NCBI GenBank assembly: GCA_023230425.1
Contig: JALNXI010000007.1
Location: forward strand, 1-18,660
Origin: Methanoculleus sp.
Lineage (GTDB): Archaea; Halobacteriota; Methanomicrobia; Methanomicrobiales; Methanoculleaceae
DNA length: 18,660 nucleotides
Direction: 5' to 3'
Below the pieces are notes generated by a model. The model was not told the DNA's origin. It did not search any database and was given only the letters and a program-made list of their open reading frames with translations. Shown one piece after another: positions 14,760 through 18,660 of this stretch (positions are counted from its first letter, which is position 1; each line of letters starts with the position of its first letter). A program made the position numbers and the translations under genes.

Positions 14760-15931
14760 CGTCGCTAACCGCCCGGGTCACCGGGACGGTCCGGGAGCTC
14801 GCCGTCGTCGATGGCGAGACCGCGTACATCCGCGACCCGGTCTTTCCGATTATCCGGAACCGCGTGCATGCCGAGGTTTGTAAGGCGATGCTTCGCGCGG
14901 GCGGCGACCCGCTCGTGGGCCCGATCCTGAACTACGTCGCAGAGTGCCAGAACCCGAACGGGTCCTACAATGAGGTTCACGTCAACTACAACGAGCCCTC
15001 GGCTTTGATCACCGCTTTTGTCGGTGATGCGCTGCTGGAAGCGGCGGACCGGTACCCGCACGAGGAGGCGCTCTCGAAGGCCCGGGACTTCGTCCTCGCA
15101 TCCGAGAAGCGCCCCGGATATTTCTTGAAGTCCGCGCAGTATACCGCCGACCACTTAAACGTCGATGCCTCCTGCGGGGCGTTCCTCGCCCGGTATGCGG
15201 AGCGATACGACGATGAGGAGGCCCGTGCGGCTGCCCTGCGGGCGGCGGAGAACGTCGTCCGGCACCAGCAGGATGGCGTCTACCCCTATGCCGTCGACAA
15301 GGGGACCTACCCGTACGTCTTCGACCTCCCCTGCGTGCACTACCAGGGGGTGACCATGTACTACCTTGCAAAGATGAACGAGGTGCTTCATGACGACCGG
15401 GTCGACCGGAGCCTCGTGGAAGGCGCCCGGTGGCTCGCGGCCGCCCAGCGTCCCGATGGGAGGTTCGACTGGTCGAAGAGCGGCCTCTCCTTCGCCTACT
15501 ACCTTTCCGGGGCGTACGCGTTTGCCCAGGCATCCTTTGTCTACGCATCCCGGATGGACGACCGTTACCGGGAGCATGCCGACCTCTGCCTCGACCGGCT
15601 CGAAGAGAGCGTGCAGGGGCTCGCACTCCGGTGGGAGCCGGGTTCCTGGCCCGGCCTGCTCCCGTCCGTCACCACGGCAGCGAGGACGGCATCGCTCGGG
15701 GAATACCCTCTGCGGCACCGGGCGTTCCGGTTCGGCTACGGCATGTACCGACAGGTTGCCCGCAGGCGGTACAGCGAGGCCGTGGAGACGCGGTCCTTTG
15801 AGGTCCTCTGCCGGCTGCTCGGGATCAGGTCATCGACCGTGGAGCCGTCGAGGAACTATCCCGATCTCTTCATGACGTCGGAGATGCTCGATTGCCTCAG
15901 TCAGTCGGCAATATGGGGGGATTACACATGA
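14744..15931 (+). CDS. Uncharacterised alpha/alpha-toroid protein of a polysaccharide cluster
   Basis: I do not recognise a characterised family. The 395-residue, probably cytosolic protein is mostly helical, with recurring Q-x-x-x-G-x-Y/F turns: QNPNGSY (69-75), QQDGVY (175-180) and QRPDGRFDW (235-243). These echo the QxxDGxW motifs of terpene cyclases, prenyltransferases and alpha/alpha-barrel glycoside-active enzymes. A Tyr-rich patch (YPYAVDKGTYPYVFD near 180-194) may line the cavity. There is no signal peptide. It overlaps the GT4 gene by 16 bp and the next oxidoreductase gene by ATGA, so the three are tightly coupled. Its role is probably in glycan modification (epimerase, lyase or hydrolase-like), but which is unknown; homologues are sometimes found beside heparinase-like and two-domain oxidoreductase genes. 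Confidence 0.75.
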   Translation: MDERLTSLTARVTGTVRELAVVDGETAYIRDPVFPIIRNRVHAEVCKAMLRAGGDPLVGPILNYVAECQNPNGSYNEVHVNYNEPSALITAFVGDALLEAADRYPHEEALSKARDFVLASEKRPGYFLKSAQYTADHLNVDASCGAFLARYAERYDDEEARAAALRAAENVVRHQQDGVYPYAVDKGTYPYVFDLPCVHYQGVTMYYLAKMNEVLHDDRVDRSLVEGARWLAAAQRPDGRFDWSKSGLSFAYYLSGAYAFAQASFVYASRMDDRYREHADLCLDRLEESVQGLALRWEPGSWPGLLPSVTTAARTASLGEYPLRHRAFRFGYGMYRQVARRRYSEAVETRSFEVLCRLLGIRSSTVEPSRNYPDLFMTSEMLDCLSQSAIWGDYT

Positions 15932-18075
15932 AACAGGTATTACTCGACCTGCAGTCAGGGTCTATCCAGGTGGAGGACGTTCCCGTCCCCACCGTAACGA
16001 GAGGGGTCGTCGTTCGAAACGCCTACTCCCTCATCAGCGCCGGCACAGAGTCGTCGCTGATCAACCTCGCAGGGCAGTCGCTCGTCGGCAAGGCGAAAGC
16101 ACGCCCTGACGACGTGAAGAAAGTCCTCCAGAAGATCGGCACGGATGGCCCCCTCTCGGCGTACCAGCAGGCGATGGGCCGCCTCTCCAGACCGGAGCCG
16201 CTCGGCTACAGTTGTGCCGGCACGGTGGTGACGACCGGAGCCGACGGCTTTGAGGTCGGTGACCGTGTCGCCTGCGGCGGGGCCGGGCATGCGGTGCACG
16301 CCGAATACGTCTCGGTCCCGAAGAACCTCTGTGTCAGGATCCCCGACGGTGTCAGTTTCAGGGAAGCGGCGTTCACGACCGTCGGGTCGATCGCGATGCA
16401 CGGTGTCAGGAACGCTGAGGTCACGGTGGGCGAGAACGTCGCGGTGATCGGGCTAGGGCTTATCGGCCTTCTTTGCGTCCAGATACTCAAAGCCGCGGGG
16501 TGCCGGGTCATCGGGATCGATATCGACAGGGAGAAACTGGCGCTCGCCGCGGACCTCGGTGCCGACGTCGTCTCGAACTACGACGGCCTCTCCGAGAGAA
16601 TGAAGGCCTTCTCGCCGTTCGGGGCGGATGCGGTCATCATCACCGCGGCCACCCGGTCAAGCGCCCCCATCGAGGCCGCCGGCCGCCTGGTCAGGGATAA
16701 GGGCAGGGTCGTGGTCGTCGGGAACGTGGGCATGAACGTGCCCCGCGACATCTTCTACGAGAAGGAGGCTGAGGTCGTCGTCTCCCGGTCCTACGGCCCC
16801 GGGCGATACGACCGGAACTACGAGGAGAAGGGGGTTGACTATCCGATCTACGTCCGGTGGACGGAGCGGAGGAACATGGAGGCGTTCTTAGAACTGGTGC
16901 GGCAGAAGAAGATCGATCTCGACCGCCTGATCACCCACACCTTCCCGCTTGATGACGCGCCGGAGGCCTATAACCTCATCAACACAGGAAAGGAGCGGTT
17001 TATCGGGGTCCTCCTGCAGTACAGCCCGAACGGTTCAGGCGCTTCGGGCACCGTCACCCGCCTCCCGGAACCGGAGACGCGGAGGCGGAAAGTGCCGGCC
17101 GGAGCCCGGACGCTCGGGTGTATCGGTGCCGGGGTCCACGCCCAGAGCGCTCTCTACCCCTGCCTCCCGGGGCTCCCGGTGAACCTCGCGGGGCTTGCGA
17201 CCGCGACCGGGCTCTCGGCGCAGACGGTCGCGAAGAAGTACGGGTTCTCCTACTGCACCACCGACTACCACAAGATCCTCGACGACCCCGGGATCGACGC
17301 TGTGATGATCGCGACCAGGAACGACCTCCACGCGCCCATGGCGATCGATGCGCTGCGTGCCGGAAAGGATGTCTTCGTGGAGAAGCCACTTGCGACCGAT
17401 ATCGATGGACTCCGGAGGATCGTCGAGGCGTGGAACGAGTCCGGGCACCGCCTTATGGTCGGGTTTAACCGGCGCTACTCCCCGCTTTCGGGGAGGATGA
17501 AGGAGTTCTTCGGGAACCGGGCGACGCCGATGGTCCTGCACTACCGGGTCAATGCCGGGCAGATCCCACCCGAGCACTGGGTGCATGACGACGAACAGGG
17601 CGGCGGCATGCTGATATCGGAGTGCTGTCACTTCATTGACTTCATGCAGTACATCACCGGGGCACGGCCGGTCCAGGTCTATGCCCGGGCCATCGAGCCG
17701 ACCGGGACCCTCCGGAAGTACGATAACTTCCAGGCGACCCTGACGTTCGACGACGGGTCGATCGGCACCGTCACCTACACGACGCTCGGTGACCGCTCTT
17801 ACCCGAAGGAGACCGTCGAGGTCTTCTGCGACAACGCTGTAGGGAGGATCACCGATTTCCGCGACCTCGAACTCCGGCGGGATGGGAAGGCGTCGCGGGA
17901 GAGGCGGTGGCTCGCCCAGGACAAAGGATTTGCCGAAGAGCTCCTGGCGTTCGTGAAGGGCGAAGAACCGGACTTTGTCGGCAGCGTCGCGACAACGCTT
18001 GCGACGTTTCGGGCATGGGAGTCGATCGATACCGGGGTTCCCCAAGAGATCGATATCAGCACGGTTGGGCTCTAG
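15928..18075 (+). CDS. Two-domain oxidoreductase: MDR/alcohol dehydrogenase-like plus Gfo/Idh/MocA
   Basis: The 715-residue protein fuses an MDR (alcohol dehydrogenase-like) domain (about 1-365) to a Gfo/Idh/MocA domain (about 390-700). The first has GDRVACGG and a Rossmann turn GLGLIG (175-180); the second has GAGVHA (400-405), EKPL (485-488) and an active-site-region His568 in SECCHFID. The usual cysteine cluster for a structural zinc is not seen in domain one. Such fusions are known from bacterial and archaeal polysaccharide loci, where two successive or reversible NAD(P)-dependent oxidations of a sugar are suspected. Start at the ATG sharing ATGA with the preceding gene; an upstream in-frame GTG/ATG would add 12 or 5 residues. 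It is the last gene of the cluster in this window. Confidence 0.9.
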   Translation: MKQVLLDLQSGSIQVEDVPVPTVTRGVVVRNAYSLISAGTESSLINLAGQSLVGKAKARPDDVKKVLQKIGTDGPLSAYQQAMGRLSRPEPLGYSCAGTVVTTGADGFEVGDRVACGGAGHAVHAEYVSVPKNLCVRIPDGVSFREAAFTTVGSIAMHGVRNAEVTVGENVAVIGLGLIGLLCVQILKAAGCRVIGIDIDREKLALAADLGADVVSNYDGLSERMKAFSPFGADAVIITAATRSSAPIEAAGRLVRDKGRVVVVGNVGMNVPRDIFYEKEAEVVVSRSYGPGRYDRNYEEKGVDYPIYVRWTERRNMEAFLELVRQKKIDLDRLITHTFPLDDAPEAYNLINTGKERFIGVLLQYSPNGSGASGTVTRLPEPETRRRKVPAGARTLGCIGAGVHAQSALYPCLPGLPVNLAGLATATGLSAQTVAKKYGFSYCTTDYHKILDDPGIDAVMIATRNDLHAPMAIDALRAGKDVFVEKPLATDIDGLRRIVEAWNESGHRLMVGFNRRYSPLSGRMKEFFGNRATPMVLHYRVNAGQIPPEHWVHDDEQGGGMLISECCHFIDFMQYITGARPVQVYARAIEPTGTLRKYDNFQATLTFDDGSIGTVTYTTLGDRSYPKETVEVFCDNAVGRITDFRDLELRRDGKASRERRWLAQDKGFAEELLAFVKGEEPDFVGSVATTLATFRAWESIDTGVPQEIDISTVGL

Positions 18076-18212
18076 TGCAACGATTCCAAATTATCGGACT
18101 TATTTAGTACTCGTCTCCCCTCCCGATAGGGCTGGTGCCGGATCCGGATCTTCCCCGGGCTCTTCCCCTGCGGTGGACCGTGGTGGCTATCACCATTGGG
18201 GGAGAGGCTGAC

Positions 18213-18244
18213 GGGGAGGGGGCCTGCCCCATAGGCGTTAACTT
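18213..18244 (+). repeat. Left terminal inverted repeat
   Basis: The left 32-bp arm begins GGGGAGGG and ends TAACTT. It is 26/32 identical to the reverse complement of the right arm at 18473-18504. Confidence 0.65.
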
Positions 18245-18472
18245 ACCAGATGGGTGTAATGCATTCTCAGTGATACCGTCAAGTATCAGGCAATCGGCGA
18301 GTTCTCATCTATGCCCCAAGGCTATCCGTTTCCAATGAGATTCCCGTGATCACTATCTTTTTCAGAGGAGGAGGGCTATTGCCGTACACCACCGGAATCG
18401 TGTGGCTGATATCCCACCAAATTAGCCATATTTCGCGGAATAAGACATTATACGCTCGAATCCTCATGGCTA

Positions 18473-18504
18473 AAGTTAGCGTATATGGGGCCTGCTCCCT
18501 CCCC
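18473..18504 (-). repeat. Right terminal inverted repeat
   Basis: The right arm begins AAGTTA and ends CCCTCCCC on the plus strand, the inverted partner of 18213-18244 with six mismatches. Confidence 0.65.
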
Positions 18505-18561
18505 TGTCTCCACTCTCCAGGTATGCCGGTAAACCCCACCCCGCCCGGCCTCCGGCCTCCT

Positions 18562-18582
18562 CCCCCGCCCTGGGGGCGGGGG
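18562..18582 (+). promoter_or_regulatory. Strong GC hairpin
   Basis: CCCCCGCCC (18562-18570) pairs perfectly with GGGCGGGGG (18574-18582) over 9 bp with a TGG loop. It lies about 30 bp before the possible start at 18611. No T-run follows, so a leader structure or processing signal is as likely as a terminator. Confidence 0.45.
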
Positions 18583-18610
18583 CAGTCATGGCGATAGCCG
18601 GGAGGAAGCC

Positions 18611-18660
18611 GTGCCCGGGCGTACTCCGGAGTATGACCTCCAGGAGCAGGAGTGCGAGAT
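18611..18660 (+). CDS. Possible start of a gene running off the right edge
   Basis: A GTG at 18611 follows a strong GGAGGA ribosome site (18601-18606) by four bases and opens a frame to the end of the window, reading MPGRTPEYDLQEQECE if GTG gives Met. The acidic, hydrophilic beginning is plausible but too short to identify. A competing ATG at 18588 in another frame is also open, reading an Arg/Ser-rich peptide without an SD. Confidence is low because only 16 codons are visible. Confidence 0.35.
   Translation, partial: MPGRTPEYDLQEQECE

Larger units (their letters stand above)
18213..18504. mobile_element. MITE-like element or decayed insertion sequence with terminal inverted repeats
   Basis: Bases 18213-18244 match the reverse complement of 18473-18504 at 26 of 32 positions, sharing GGGGAGGG, GCCCCATA and TAACTT blocks. 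The ends bound 292 bp with no transposase-length reading frame, as in miniature inverted-repeat elements or internally deleted insertion sequences. A minus-strand frame of 76 codons (18309-18539) spans the right half but shows no known motif. No clear target duplication is visible next to the ends, so the true ends may lie a few bases further out. Family cannot be assigned from sequence alone. Confidence 0.65.
18076..18660. other. Gene-poor right end
   Basis: After the oxidoreductase stop no convincing complete gene is present. It contains the 292-bp inverted-repeat element (18213-18504), a 5-bp hairpin around 18181-18195, a 10-bp palindrome at 18141-18150, a strong GC hairpin at 18562-18582 and a possible gene start at 18611. 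The interior of the element is richer in A and T than the genes around it. Confidence 0.6.

Noticed and set aside
17035..18045. Minus-strand open frame of 336 codons opposite the two-domain oxidoreductase
   Set aside because: It overlaps the Gfo/Idh/MocA half, which has conserved motifs on the plus strand. The antisense frame is Arg/Pro-rich without motifs.
18309..18539. Minus-strand 76-codon frame in the inverted-repeat element as a transposase remnant
   Set aside because: It runs through the right terminal repeat and shows no DDE, zinc-finger or helix-turn-helix motif. It is too short to call a transposase pseudogene.
1..18660. CRISPR array, tRNA or rRNA genes
   Set aside because: No regularly spaced direct repeats, no tRNA-like cloverleaf with T-loop GGTTCRANNCC pattern, and no rRNA-like conserved segments were seen on reading either strand.

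Overview
The window looks like chromosomal DNA of a GC-rich methanogenic archaeon of the Methanomicrobiales, most likely Methanoculleus or a close relative. The reasons are an archaeal-type RibL FAD synthase, a dihydropteroate synthase-like protein of the methanopterin-making archaea, a sensor protein of PAS-GAF-PAS layout ending in a lone phosphoacceptor-helix domain, TATA-box-like promoters, T-run terminators and Shine-Dalgarno (SD) sequences of the GGAGG/GGTGA type. The genus is inferred from general resemblance; no 16S or other marker is present.

Left part (1-3320). The first ~245 bases carry no recognisable gene but contain a nested hairpin at 192-243 that resembles the right end of an IS200/IS605-type (TnpB) element. 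Next come a small helix-turn-helix/coiled-coil protein (minus strand), a YgjP-type zinc metallopeptidase (plus) and a PAS-GAF-PAS sensor without an ATPase domain (minus).

Middle (3613-9343). A minus-strand run encodes a JAMM metalloprotease, RibL and a small multidrug export family membrane protein; the first two overlap by ATGA. A secreted cupredoxin-FAS1 fusion and the dihydropteroate synthase-like protein follow, also on the minus strand. A PHP phosphoesterase and the tRNA pseudouridine synthase TruA are on the plus strand, again joined by an ATGA overlap. The divergent DHPS-like/PHP pair shares only 43 bp.

Right part (9344-18075). After an AT-rich regulatory stretch of about 470 bp with two inverted repeats and TATA-like boxes lies a six-gene plus-strand surface-polysaccharide cluster. 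It contains a membrane-anchored GT2 glycosyltransferase, wecB and wecC (UDP-GlcNAc to UDP-ManNAc to UDP-ManNAcA), a WbuB-like GT4 glycosyltransferase, an uncharacterised alpha/alpha-toroid protein, and a two-domain oxidoreductase (MDR alcohol-dehydrogenase-like plus Gfo/Idh/MocA). Short spacings and overlaps suggest one transcript making or modifying a uronic-acid-containing glycan.

Right edge (18076-18660). The cluster ends next to a 292-bp segment bounded by 32-bp imperfect terminal inverted repeats without a full transposase gene, so a MITE or decayed insertion sequence. A strong GC hairpin and the possible start of another gene finish the window. The most novel-looking items are this element, the IS605-like end, the EPS promoter palindromes, the toroid/two-domain-oxidoreductase pair, and the FAS1 protein with a degenerate copper site.
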